Notes under the pieces: model-generated
What the model saw: the letters and a program-made list of their open reading frames with translations, nothing else
Databases searched by the model: none
Told to the model about the DNA's origin: nothing
Translations under genes and position numbers: made by a program
Shown: positions 9,344 to 17,564 of the stretch, piece after piece
Numbering within the stretch: the first letter of the stretch is position 1
Layout of the letters: the number at the start of each line of letters is the position of its first letter
NCBI GenBank assembly: GCA_046155285.1
Contig: JBJXEA010000017.1
Coordinates: forward strand, 124,001 to 188,000
DNA from: CAILHX01 sp046155285
GTDB taxonomy: Bacteria > Pseudomonadota > Gammaproteobacteria > Burkholderiales > Methylophilaceae
DNA: 64,000 nt
Direction: 5' to 3'

Positions 9344-10363
9344 ATGAGGTTATATCGCCTTATCAGTCGGCGATTGCTAGGTGCTTTAGTAGTTTCGCTG
9401 TTGCTCCACTGGCTGTTTGTTTCTGGCCACGCCAAATGGCTACCGGATTTATTGCCTGACTCAGCGCCGATTGAAGTTTCTCTGGCTCACCCACCCGCAT
9501 TACCGCCTGTTGCATCCGTGCCGCAGCCCATCTCAGAGATCAAGCCAGAACCAAAGCCCGCGCCTAAGCCGCCAACGCTCACGAAACCTGCAGAATCGCC
9601 TCCAATCCCGCCCCCGCCGCCCGCCATACCAGCAGAGACTTTAGCTCCAGTGACAACAGCGCCAGAACCTTTGCCAACGATAGAACAGGCACGAACCGAG
9701 CCGCTGCCTAGCGCCATTGAAGATGAACCCACACCCATTCAAGCGCCCCCTAAAAAAGTGGAAATTGAGTTCGTGGGCAATAAGGGCAGTAAAGGCTCAG
9801 GCAAGCAAACCTTCACGCACACTGATAATGGGCGCTACGTCGTTACTAGCGAACTGAGCATTCCGATTTTCTTATTTTCTGCCAGCATCGAGCAGCGCAG
9901 TGAAGGACTCATCACGCCAACTGGCTTGCAACCCAGCGCATATCGCCAAAAAGTCACCGCGAAAAACCCGCAAATTGCCACTTTTGATTGGGCGAATAAA
10001 AAAATCAGCATGGATAGCGGAAAGCGCGTGGATGTAGCGGAATTGCCCGCCGCGACTCAGGACAGACTGAGTTTTATGTACCAATTCATGTTCGAGCCGC
10101 CGCTAAATGAAATGCAACTGAGCATGACCGACGGCAAAAAACTCAAAACCTATTTGTATCAATTTGAGGGCGAAGACACTTTAAGCACTAAAATGGGCGA
10201 CTTACGCACCTGGCACATCGCCAAAATCAGCCGCGACAACGATGCTAAAACCGAATTGTGGCTGGCCTTGGATTATCGCTATTTACCAGTGAGAATCCGC
10301 GTCACTGAAAAAGACGGCAGCGCCACCGACCTCATCGTCAGCAACCTTAAAGTAGAACCTTAA
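9344..10363 (+). CDS. DUF3108 protein with TonB-like proline-rich anchor
   Basis: 339 residues. Residues ~8-25 form a single membrane anchor. Residues ~45-135 are very rich in Pro, Ala and Lys (PEPKPAPKPPTLTK, IPPPPPAIP), like the periplasm-spanning spacer of TonB. Residues ~145-339 are a DUF3108 domain similar to the preceding gene (LSFMYQFMFEPPLNEMQLSM, ELWLALDYRYLPVRIRV). This is the design of an inner-membrane-anchored protein reaching across the periplasm. Function is unknown. Its stop overlaps the start of the next gene. Confidence 0.82.
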   Translation: MRLYRLISRRLLGALVVSLLLHWLFVSGHAKWLPDLLPDSAPIEVSLAHPPALPPVASVPQPISEIKPEPKPAPKPPTLTKPAESPPIPPPPPAIPAETLAPVTTAPEPLPTIEQARTEPLPSAIEDEPTPIQAPPKKVEIEFVGNKGSKGSGKQTFTHTDNGRYVVTSELSIPIFLFSASIEQRSEGLITPTGLQPSAYRQKVTAKNPQIATFDWANKKISMDSGKRVDVAELPAATQDRLSFMYQFMFEPPLNEMQLSMTDGKKLKTYLYQFEGEDTLSTKMGDLRTWHIAKISRDNDAKTELWLALDYRYLPVRIRVTEKDGSATDLIVSNLKVEP

Positions 10364-11688
10364 TGGCTAAAAAACCAGAAGCAAACAAAAGCTGGAGCAG
10401 ACCAAAAACCGGCAAACCCGTCGCCCCTAAACAAGACATGAGCCGCAACCTCATCAACCATGCCACGCGTGCCTTGGAAACCGCACTTTCGCCCAGCGGC
10501 GCGGCGGATGCCAAGTTGAGTGCCTATTTTCGTGAGAATAACGACCTAGGCATGAACGACCGCGCCTTTATCGCAGACGCGGTGTACGCCGTACTGCGTC
10601 GCAAGCGCTATCTCATGCAAATTTGCGGCAGTGAAGATCCGTTTGGCCTGCTCATGGCCTTGATGTTACGGGTACAGGGTTTAGGTCTGCGCGAACTCTC
10701 GGCGCAACTTTCTCCCGTGCAAACCACGCGCGCGCAAGAAATCAAAGCCGCTGTGATTGGCGAACTCTCGCCTGCGGTGCAGGCCGATTTGCCCGATTGG
10801 CTGTGGGACAGTTTGGCCGAGCAATACGGCGCAGAGCAAGCGCTAACACTGGCACGAAGCCTACAACAACCAGCGCCGCTGGATTTGCGCGTGAACCGAT
10901 TAAACGGTGTGCGCGAAGCGGTGCTGGCGCTGTTCGAGAAAGAAGGCATCGCCGCCGAAGCCACGTCCTATTCGCCCGATGGTGTGCGCCTGAAAAACAA
11001 AATTGCGCTGAACAAACACGTGCTGTTCACCAAAGGCGTGGTGGAAGTGCAAGACGAAGGCAGCCAGCTACTGGCCTTGCTGGTAGCTCCTAAACGCGGT
11101 GAGATGGTGGCGGATTTTTGCGCTGGTGCAGGTGGAAAAACCTTGGCGCTAGGCGCGTTGATGGCGAATACCGGCAGACTGTATGCGTTTGACGTCTCGG
11201 AGCGGCGCTTGAGCAATTTGAAACCTCGACTAGCACGCTCCGGCCTCTCCAACATCCACCCACAGCTCATCGCCAACGAACGCGACCAGAAACTCAAACG
11301 CTTAGCAGGTAAATTTGACCGTGTGCTAGTAGATGCGCCGTGCAGCGGCCTCGGTACACTTCGACGTAACCCGGATTTACGCTGGCGGCAATCGCCACGC
11401 GACATTAGCGAACTAGTCGTCAAACAAACTAATATCCTTGCCGCCGCCGCCAAGCTGGTCAAGACAGGCGGACGCTTGGTGTATGCCACTTGCAGCTTGC
11501 TACAAGAAGAAAATAGAGAAATCGTAGATGCCTTTTTGAGCGCACACCCCGACTTCAAACTTTTGAATGCGGCGGAGTTGCTGGCACAGCAGCATGTGGC
11601 GTTGGATACCGGAGAAACTTTGACGCTATTGCCGCAAGTGCATGGTACGGATGGTTTTTTTGCGGCCGCGATGACGCGCGAAAATTAA
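10363..11688 (+). CDS. RsmB-type 16S rRNA m5C methyltransferase
   Basis: 441-residue SAM-dependent cytosine-C5 RNA methyltransferase of the Sun/NOL1/NOP2 family. An N-terminal helical segment (residues ~25-125) resembles the NusB-like domain of RsmB. The SAM site is VADFCAGAGGKTLALGALM. The two catalytic cysteines are in DAPCSGLGTLRRNPDLRW and YATCSLLQEENREIV. Closest role is methylation of 16S C967, but RsmF or another rRNA site cannot be excluded. Its start overlaps the stop of the DUF3108 gene; it ends 135 bp before tRNA-Lys. Confidence 0.85.
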   Translation: MAKKPEANKSWSRPKTGKPVAPKQDMSRNLINHATRALETALSPSGAADAKLSAYFRENNDLGMNDRAFIADAVYAVLRRKRYLMQICGSEDPFGLLMALMLRVQGLGLRELSAQLSPVQTTRAQEIKAAVIGELSPAVQADLPDWLWDSLAEQYGAEQALTLARSLQQPAPLDLRVNRLNGVREAVLALFEKEGIAAEATSYSPDGVRLKNKIALNKHVLFTKGVVEVQDEGSQLLALLVAPKRGEMVADFCAGAGGKTLALGALMANTGRLYAFDVSERRLSNLKPRLARSGLSNIHPQLIANERDQKLKRLAGKFDRVLVDAPCSGLGTLRRNPDLRWRQSPRDISELVVKQTNILAAAAKLVKTGGRLVYATCSLLQEENREIVDAFLSAHPDFKLLNAAELLAQQHVALDTGETLTLLPQVHGTDGFFAAAMTREN

Positions 11689-11823
11689 CAGCTAAGGGAA
11701 GTCTCATTCTTGTTAAGCAATAGACCGCGTTTAACTTAGTCTAGAAGCTTGGTTTTTCAGTAAAGCAGTAAAGGTTAAATTGACAGAAGGGGCGCTATTC
11801 GTGGATAATCGCGCCTCTTTTTC

Positions 11824-11899
11824 GGGGTGTTAGCTCAGCTGGTAGAGCAGCGGACTTTTAATCCGTTTGTCGTGGGTTCGATCCCCGCACACCCTACCA
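11824..11899 (+). tRNA. tRNA-Lys (anticodon UUU)
   Basis: A 76-nt cloverleaf with TAGCTCAGCTGGTAGAGCA D-arm, anticodon stem-loop CGGACTTTTAATCCG (UUU) and T-arm GTGGGTTCGATCCCCGC. The acceptor stem GGGGTGT pairs with ACACCCT with a G-U closing pair, discriminator A, and CCA is encoded. A strong terminator follows. Confidence 0.97.
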
Positions 11900-11902
11900 A
11901 AC

Positions 11903-11934
11903 AAAAAAGGCTCACAGTGGTGTGAGCCTTTTTT
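11903..11934 (+). terminator. Intrinsic terminator after tRNA-Lys
   Basis: Stem AAGGCTCACA, loop GTGG, TGTGAGCCTT flanked by A6 and T6 runs, so it can work on both strands. It ends the tRNA-Lys transcript and, in reverse, would serve the transporter small-subunit gene that ends at 11953. Confidence 0.9.
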
Positions 11935-11952
11935 GTTTCTGCCTTTTTCAAA

Positions 11953-12084
11953 TCAATGAAACAGTTTCATCGCCTTATTGAGCGTTTGCGAAATTCCCCA
12001 GCCTAGCGGAATGAGTACATAAACCCAAAATACTATGAGTAAAAACCAGTGTTTTTCACTTTTTGGTGTTTCAGTTTGCGTCAT
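11953..12084 (-). CDS. Small single-span partner of the OFA transporter (43 aa)
   Basis: A 43-residue protein with one hydrophobic span (WFLLIVFWVYVLIPLGWGI) between a polar N-terminus (MTQTETPKSEKH) and a basic C-terminus. Its ATG overlaps the TGA of the MFS gene (ATGA), so it is translationally coupled. Small single-span proteins annotated as MFS transporter small subunit are known next to OxlT-like carriers, and this fits size, position and topology. It probably assembles with or stabilises the carrier; that role is inferred. Confidence 0.75.
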   Translation of the reverse strand: MTQTETPKSEKHWFLLIVFWVYVLIPLGWGISQTLNKAMKLFH

Positions 12085-13448
12085 TTTGAGTGCCTCCAAG
12101 TAGTTCTGCGTTCCATGTGATGTTTCGGGTCTACCGGCTTCATCATGAAGTTGCAGATAAAGCCCAGCGCCAGCAGGCTGGCCATGAGGTATAGGGTGAA
12201 GGTATACGCATCAGCTTTGGCTACACCCTGCTCAATTTGATATTCGCGGATGTAGTTGACCAGCACTGGCCCCAGTACGCCTGCGGTGGACCAGGCTGTG
12301 AGCAAACGCCCGTGGATGCCACCTACATATCTGGTGCCAAACATATCTGCCAGATACGCAGGAATAGTGGCAAAGCCGCCACCATACATGCTGAGTATCA
12401 CTGCCGAGGCGGCGATGAATAGGACGATGTTGCCTGAATGGGCGAAGCCAGGCAGCATGGAATAGAACAACGCGCCCATGGCGAAGAAGATGAAGTAGGT
12501 GGTTTTGCGCCCAAGATAATCCGAGGCAGACGACCAGATGATGCGGCCACCCATATTAAACAAGCTAAGCAGCCCAACGAATCCTGCCGCGGCTTCTGGC
12601 GAGATACTGCCGTGGAACATTTCCTGAATCATCACCGAGGCTTGGCCGATGATGCCGATACCCGCAGTTACGTTTAGACAAAGAATCAGCCACAACAAGT
12701 AGAACTGAGGCGTTTTCAGTGCTTCATCAATGTGCACATGGCGCGAAGAGACCATTTTTTTCTCTTCCTTGGGTGGTGTCCAGCCATGCGGTTTCCAGTT
12801 TTCCGGTGGAACGCGTATCGCCAGCGAGCCTATGGTCATGGAGATGAAATAGACGATGCCCATGACGATGAAGGCCTCCGACACGCCGACCGAAGTGGCT
12901 GTTTCAAAGTGTTTCATCAGTGATACGCCCAAAGGTGAACCCACCATCGCACCGCCGCCAAAACCCATGATGGCCATGCCGGTGGCCATGCCGCGCCGGT
13001 CGGGGAACCATGCGATGAGGGTGGATACCGGGGATACGTATCCCAAACCTAGGCCGCAGCCCCCCATCACGCCATAGCCCCAATACAGCAGCCATATCTG
13101 GTGGGTCTTCACGCCTATCGCAGAAATCAGCAGACCGCCGCCAAACAGGCAAGCAGCGGTGAACATGGTGCGGCGTGGGCCTACTTTTTCCAGCCATTTA
13201 CCACCAAAGGCCGCAGACAATCCCAAGAACACGATGGCCAAGCTGTAAATCCAGCCTATGTCGGTGAGATGCCAGTCTGCTGGGGCGGATGCAGTGACGC
13301 CGAGCAGCCGTGTTAACGGTTCGTTAAACACACTGAAAGCATACACTTGGCCGATACACAAATGTACCGCCAATGCTGCGGGTGGAATAAGCCAGCGGTT
13401 ATAAGTCGGGCTGGCGGTGATGCGTTCTTTGCTAAAAAATCCTGACAT
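12081..13448 (-). CDS. OFA-family MFS transporter (oxalate/formate antiporter type)
   Basis: 455-residue major facilitator with 12 predicted spans. The start region RWLIPPAALAVHLCIGQVYAFSVFNEPL and the TM3-5 signature GVMGGCGLGLGYVSPVSTLIAWFPDRRGMATGMA are typical of the oxalate-formate antiporter (OFA) subfamily. The substrate is uncertain: OFA members also carry other small mono- and dicarboxylates. It lies 40 bp downstream of a chemoreceptor on the same strand and is followed by an overlapping small subunit, so the three are likely one operon. Confidence 0.87.
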   Translation of the reverse strand: MSGFFSKERITASPTYNRWLIPPAALAVHLCIGQVYAFSVFNEPLTRLLGVTASAPADWHLTDIGWIYSLAIVFLGLSAAFGGKWLEKVGPRRTMFTAACLFGGGLLISAIGVKTHQIWLLYWGYGVMGGCGLGLGYVSPVSTLIAWFPDRRGMATGMAIMGFGGGAMVGSPLGVSLMKHFETATSVGVSEAFIVMGIVYFISMTIGSLAIRVPPENWKPHGWTPPKEEKKMVSSRHVHIDEALKTPQFYLLWLILCLNVTAGIGIIGQASVMIQEMFHGSISPEAAAGFVGLLSLFNMGGRIIWSSASDYLGRKTTYFIFFAMGALFYSMLPGFAHSGNIVLFIAASAVILSMYGGGFATIPAYLADMFGTRYVGGIHGRLLTAWSTAGVLGPVLVNYIREYQIEQGVAKADAYTFTLYLMASLLALGFICNFMMKPVDPKHHMERRTTWRHSK

Positions 13449-13488
13449 GCGGCTCCCCTGTTAAGTCGTGTTAATTCTTAGATTGATT

Positions 13489-15141
13489 TTACAGCTTGAA
13501 TTGATTCAATTGCGTATTCACAGCGCCCGTTCTTTGATTATTTTCTTGCACTAAACCATTCACGCCACTCATTTCATGCAAAGTGCTTTCCGAAATAGCA
13601 GAGATACGCTCCATAGCTTGAGCGATGGATTGAGTGGCGGTAGAGATTTCCTGCATCATTGAAGTGATGTCGTTGGCTCTATGGTCAGCATCTTGAATGT
13701 CCAGATCAAATTGAGCTAAACGCGCTTGCACAGACTGCAATTGGCTCAAGCTATCACGCACCGTGACCACTGTAGAGGTCACGGTGTGGCTCAAATTGGC
13801 AGACTCTGATTCCAGTTGCGTCAAAATCGCGTTACTTTCCACCACACAATTAGAAGAGCGTGAGGCCAACTTACGCACTTCATCCGCCACCACCGCAAAG
13901 CCACGTCCCTGTTCACCAGCGCGAGCGGCCTCAATGGCTGCGTTAAGGGCGAGCAAATTGGTCTGCGCGGAAATATCGTTCACCGTATTGTTGATGGCGG
14001 ACACTTTCGAGACATGCAACAAAAACTCTTCCAACATGCGCGAAACCGCACTGATTGCGTCACCCGCAGAGTTGAGCGTAGTAGACAATACAAAGAGCTG
14101 CTGCTGGCTTTCTTGCGAAGACTGACGGGTAGTTTCCATTTCCGAATGGACGGTTTTAGCTTGGTCTAGCGCCGAACTGGTAGACACCGAAACTTCTTCA
14201 ATAGCCGCCGCGACCTCCATGGAGGCTTCATGTTGTGAGGATACTTGTTGTTGAGTGGTATTCGCCGCGGACTCAAGCCGTGAGGAAATTTGCGACACTT
14301 GCCGCACCTCTTGCTGCACCTTGCTCAAGGTTTTTTGTAACATTTCCATAAGCTGATTAAGCCCTTTAGCCACAACGCCCAACTCGTCGTCTTGTTCTAT
14401 TTTCAAACGCTTAGTCAGATCACCGTCACCACTGGAAAGGTTGCTCACCGCCGCACCCAGTTTGATCAAAGGTTGCGCCACTTGCCGCTTGACCATGACC
14501 ATGACCGCAAACACTAGCACCACCACAGAAACCAGTATGGTGCCAATGAGCATGGTGAGAATTTGATTGCTGGCGCGATTGAACACCTCCACACTGACTC
14601 CCACAAAAATAGCACCGATGACGTTGTCGCTACTATCTTTGATAGGCTTGTAGATGGTGATGTAATTATGGTTGAACAAGGCCATCTCGCCTTGGAATTC
14701 TTGGCCTTTCATCAACATGGCGTAAGCGCCGCTGGATTTATCTAGTGGCGTCCCCACTGCGCGGCTACCATCAGGCTTTTTCACCGAAGTGGTAGCGCGC
14801 ACAAAATCATCTCCCACCTTGACGAACACAGTCGCCAATGCGTTAGTGGCCGCAGAGAAACGGTCAACCACCATGGTATCGGCATTGAGCATATGGCTGC
14901 CTGCCATGAGCGTGGGGGTGGAATAATCCCCCAAAGGCATATTTTTGCTCGGGTCTATGACCAGCTTCCCAGGAAAGTAGTCGGCAAGCACATGGCTCAA
15001 CACCATAAGTCTGTCAGTGGCCACATGGTCAAGTACGCGGCCAGTAAAACGCCCCATGACTACCACGGCGACAAACTGCACCACGATGATGACCACCGCT
15101 GCGCCAAACGCCAGTTTTTTTGCAATCGAATTCTTAAACAT
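13489..15141 (-). CDS. Methyl-accepting chemotaxis protein with Cache sensor
   Basis: 550 residues. TM1 spans ~10-30. A periplasmic Cache_3/Cache_2-type sensor spans ~35-190 (MVVDRFSAATNALATVFVKV, YITIYKPIKDSSDNVIGAIFVGVSVE). TM2 spans ~200-220, HAMP ~220-275, and the rest is coiled-coil signalling domain with tip SAQTNLLALNAAIEAARAGE and VADEVRKLASRS. There is no CheR-tethering pentapeptide at the C-terminus. Upstream of the OFA transporter in the same direction, it may sense the same carboxylate. That link is from position only. Confidence 0.9.
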   Translation of the reverse strand: MFKNSIAKKLAFGAAVVIIVVQFVAVVVMGRFTGRVLDHVATDRLMVLSHVLADYFPGKLVIDPSKNMPLGDYSTPTLMAGSHMLNADTMVVDRFSAATNALATVFVKVGDDFVRATTSVKKPDGSRAVGTPLDKSSGAYAMLMKGQEFQGEMALFNHNYITIYKPIKDSSDNVIGAIFVGVSVEVFNRASNQILTMLIGTILVSVVVLVFAVMVMVKRQVAQPLIKLGAAVSNLSSGDGDLTKRLKIEQDDELGVVAKGLNQLMEMLQKTLSKVQQEVRQVSQISSRLESAANTTQQQVSSQHEASMEVAAAIEEVSVSTSSALDQAKTVHSEMETTRQSSQESQQQLFVLSTTLNSAGDAISAVSRMLEEFLLHVSKVSAINNTVNDISAQTNLLALNAAIEAARAGEQGRGFAVVADEVRKLASRSSNCVVESNAILTQLESESANLSHTVTSTVVTVRDSLSQLQSVQARLAQFDLDIQDADHRANDITSMMQEISTATQSIAQAMERISAISESTLHEMSGVNGLVQENNQRTGAVNTQLNQFKL

Positions 15142-15328
15142 GAAATTACACCCCGATGATTGAGAACGTTGCCAAAGACATTAAAACCTAATTGAACTGT
15201 TAGTTTATGGGACTGCCGTTATGACTGCAACCTAATCGAACGAAGCACCTTGTGTTTTCGTCATTTAATCGCAACAATACTGTCATACATTGCGTTTCAT
15301 CTTCAACGTGAAGCGAAAAGAGGATTCG

Positions 15329-16015
15329 ATGTCCGCCAGTATTTTAGTAGTAGAAGACGAGCCTGCGATTCAGGAATTATTGACGCTCAACCTCAAGCAG
15401 GCGGGTTACCAACCACTGCGCGCCATGAGTGTAGAGCAGGCACAACTGTTAATGCGCGAAGCGCAGCCGGATCTGATTATCCTGGATTGGATGTTGCCCG
15501 GCATGAGCGGTATCGAGTTTGCGCGCAGACTCAAAAGCGACGGCGCCAGCAAAGACATTCCCATCATTATGCTCACCGCCAAGGGCGAGGAAATTGATAA
15601 GGTGCGCGGCTTGGAAGTGGGCGCTGATGATTACGTCACCAAACCATTCAGCCCGCGTGAACTGTTAGCGCGAATTAAGGCGGTGCTACGCCGCCGTGCG
15701 CCACAGATGACTGACGATCCGGTTGAAGTTGGTGGCTTGCGCGTTGATCCGATTACTCGCCGCGTGACGGGTAATGGCGCAACTATTGATTTAGGTCCCA
15801 CCGAGTTTCGCTTGCTGCACTTTTTAATGGCGAATCCAGAGCGCGTGCATTCGCGCTCCAACGTGCTGGATAAAGTGTGGGGCGACGGCGTTTATGTAGA
15901 AGACCGTACTGTGGACGTACATATTCGACGTTTGCGTAAAGCGCTTGAATCCAGTGGGCATGAAGAGTTAATCCAAACCGTGCGCGGTGTAGGATATAGG
16001 CTCTCCGCGCACTAG
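15329..16015 (+). CDS. phoB: Phosphate regulon response regulator PhoB
   Basis: 228-residue OmpR-family regulator. The receiver domain has acidic pair EDE, phospho-acceptor Asp53 in ILDWMLPGMSG, Thr in MLTAKGEE and Lys in VTKPFSP. The winged helix ends with YVEDRTVDVHIRRLRKALE and TVRGVGYRL. The ATG at 15329 has an AAAGAGGA site six bases upstream and gives the usual MSASILVVEDEPAI; a longer frame from 15290 lacks this. Directly followed by phoR. A TGTCAT half-site at 15281 could belong to an autoregulatory Pho box, but the repeats are too weak to claim. Confidence 0.93.
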   Translation: MSASILVVEDEPAIQELLTLNLKQAGYQPLRAMSVEQAQLLMREAQPDLIILDWMLPGMSGIEFARRLKSDGASKDIPIIMLTAKGEEIDKVRGLEVGADDYVTKPFSPRELLARIKAVLRRRAPQMTDDPVEVGGLRVDPITRRVTGNGATIDLGPTEFRLLHFLMANPERVHSRSNVLDKVWGDGVYVEDRTVDVHIRRLRKALESSGHEELIQTVRGVGYRLSAH

Positions 16016-16059
16016 CAGATACAATACCGCCACCTAGAACGATTAAAAGGCTTCTCAAA

Positions 16060-17361
16060 GTGCAAGATTTCTGGTGGCGCTCACTGTGGTCGCTGTTCCC
16101 TGTTGGACTATTGAGTTTGATATTGTGGCCATTGGAGGGTGGTAAAGTGGCGCTCAGCGTGCTGGCGTTGTGGATACTCTTTTTATTAGCTCACAATTTA
16201 ATCCATACGCGCAACCTCATGCGCTGGCTCAAAAACCCAAGCCTTGAATCATTACCCAGCGCCAGCGGCGTGTGGGAAGACGTTTTCGCCGAACTTTATC
16301 AAGAGCTGCGCCGCCACAGCCGCAGCAAAACCCAACTCACTACTGCTTTGGAGCGCTTGCAACAAGCAGCAAGTGCACTGCCGGATGGCGTGGTGGTACT
16401 CAATGCGGCAGATCAGATTGAATGGTGCAACAACAAGGCTGAGCGCCAGTTAGGCCTGAATCTGGCGCAGGACGAAGGCCAACCCATTGCCTATCTGGTG
16501 CGCCAATCAGAATTCGCCAGCTACCTTGAAGACTTCAACTACGGCGAACCAATCAAACTCAGAACCTCACGCAATCCTGACGTTTCCTTAGCATTACAGC
16601 TTGTTCCGTTTGGCGAATATCAAAAACTACTGATTTGCAGAGATATCACCCACTTGGAAAAAATAGAGACCATGCGTCGCGATTTTATCGCCGATGTGTC
16701 ACACGAATTAAAAACGCCCTTGACAGTAATTTTGGGATTTCTCGAAACCCTAGGAGACATAGAGGGTGCTGTGCCAGAAAGCTTAAGTCACTATTTTGAC
16801 TTGATGGAGACGCAAGCGGGACGTATGCGAACCTTGGTAGAAGACCTGCTCACCCTATCCCAGCTAGAGAGCAGCTCCAAGTTAGCACAAGAACAAGAAA
16901 TCGAAATGAGCGGAATGCTCAACGCATTGCTGAGTGAAGCGCAAGGCTTAAGCGCGGGCAAACATCGCATCGCTTTAGGTGAAATGCAGACTGGCTTAGG
17001 GCTTTACGGCAGTGTGGAAGAGCTGCGTAGTGCGCTCAGTAACTTGGTGAGTAACGCTATCCGCTACACGCCGGAACATGGTGAGATATGGATACACTGG
17101 CAACAAAAAGGTGAAGAGGGCGCGTTCAGTGTGCAAGACAGCGGCATCGGCATCGAACCAGAGCATATTCCGCGTCTCACCGAGCGTTTTTACCGCGTTG
17201 ACCGCAGTCGCTCCCGCGAAACCGGCGGCACCGGCTTGGGGCTATCTATCGTCAAACACATCCTGACGCGCCATCAAGCACATTTGGAGATTCAAAGCGA
17301 AATAAGCAAAGGCAGCACCTTCAGTGCGGTGTTTCCTGCGGAGCGGGTGCGTAAAGGTTAA
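16060..17361 (+). CDS. phoR: Phosphate regulon sensor kinase PhoR
   Basis: 433-residue histidine kinase. Two N-terminal hydrophobic spans (~5-48), then a PAS domain (~95-200), the phospho-acceptor His in FIADVSHELKTPLTVILGF, N-box LSNLVSNAIRYTPEHG, and G-boxes VQDSGIGIEPEHI and RETGGTGLGLSIVKH. The architecture, size and position after phoB identify PhoR, which with the Pst system controls phosphate starvation genes. A GTG start at 16060 follows an AAAAGG site. It is the last core gene before the island. Confidence 0.93.
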   Translation: MQDFWWRSLWSLFPVGLLSLILWPLEGGKVALSVLALWILFLLAHNLIHTRNLMRWLKNPSLESLPSASGVWEDVFAELYQELRRHSRSKTQLTTALERLQQAASALPDGVVVLNAADQIEWCNNKAERQLGLNLAQDEGQPIAYLVRQSEFASYLEDFNYGEPIKLRTSRNPDVSLALQLVPFGEYQKLLICRDITHLEKIETMRRDFIADVSHELKTPLTVILGFLETLGDIEGAVPESLSHYFDLMETQAGRMRTLVEDLLTLSQLESSSKLAQEQEIEMSGMLNALLSEAQGLSAGKHRIALGEMQTGLGLYGSVEELRSALSNLVSNAIRYTPEHGEIWIHWQQKGEEGAFSVQDSGIGIEPEHIPRLTERFYRVDRSRSRETGGTGLGLSIVKHILTRHQAHLEIQSEISKGSTFSAVFPAERVRKG

Positions 17362-17367
17362 TAAAAA

Positions 17368-17391
17368 AACGGCATTCGATTGAATGCCGTT
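17368..17391 (-). terminator. Terminator hairpin, probably the original tRNA-Ser terminator
   Basis: Stem AACGGCATTC, loop GATT, GAATGCCGTT. The T-run is on the minus strand, so it ends leftward transcripts. It lies immediately beyond the left copy of the tRNA-Ser 3' half, exactly where the tRNA's own terminator would have been before integration. It may also stop phoR transcripts. Confidence 0.75.
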
Positions 17392-17402
17392 CAATATGAT
17401 GG

Positions 17403-17460
17403 GAGCGAGGGATTCGAACCCTCGATACAGATTTAAGCCCGTATGCTTCCTTAGCAGGGA
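17403..17460 (-). repeat. attL: 58-bp duplicate of the tRNA-Ser 3' half
   Basis: Identical to 44853-44910 in all 58 bases, in direct orientation. It covers the anticodon arm, variable arm and T-arm on the minus strand. Just past it the acceptor stem is damaged: GCTC is followed directly by CCA, consistent with a 4-nt loss (TCCG), so this copy cannot make a tRNA. This is the displaced chromosomal end created by integration. Confidence 0.95.
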
Positions 17461-17530
17461 GGTAAATTATTCAGCAAGGTCTACAGTATTGACGAGGCTA
17501 AGCGGTGAGCGTAGTCTGTCAATATTCTAT

Positions 17531-17559
17531 TACGGAGCCAAAACGGAGCCACTCCGTTT
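17531..17559. repeat. Left-end AAACGGAGCCA repeats (possible integrase arm sites)
   Basis: Two consecutive copies, TACGGAGCCA at 17531 and AAACGGAGCCA at 17541, the second continuing into an inverted half (TCCGTTT) that ends just before the integrase start. The same word recurs as four related copies at the right end (44665-44732). Paired short repeats near both att sites are what integrase arm-binding sites look like. Confidence 0.5.
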
Positions 17560-17564
17560 CCATC

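Noticed and set aside
15280..15300. Pho-box-like TGTCATACATT before phoB
   Set aside because: Only one good half-site; the direct repeat 11 bases away is too degenerate to call a binding site.
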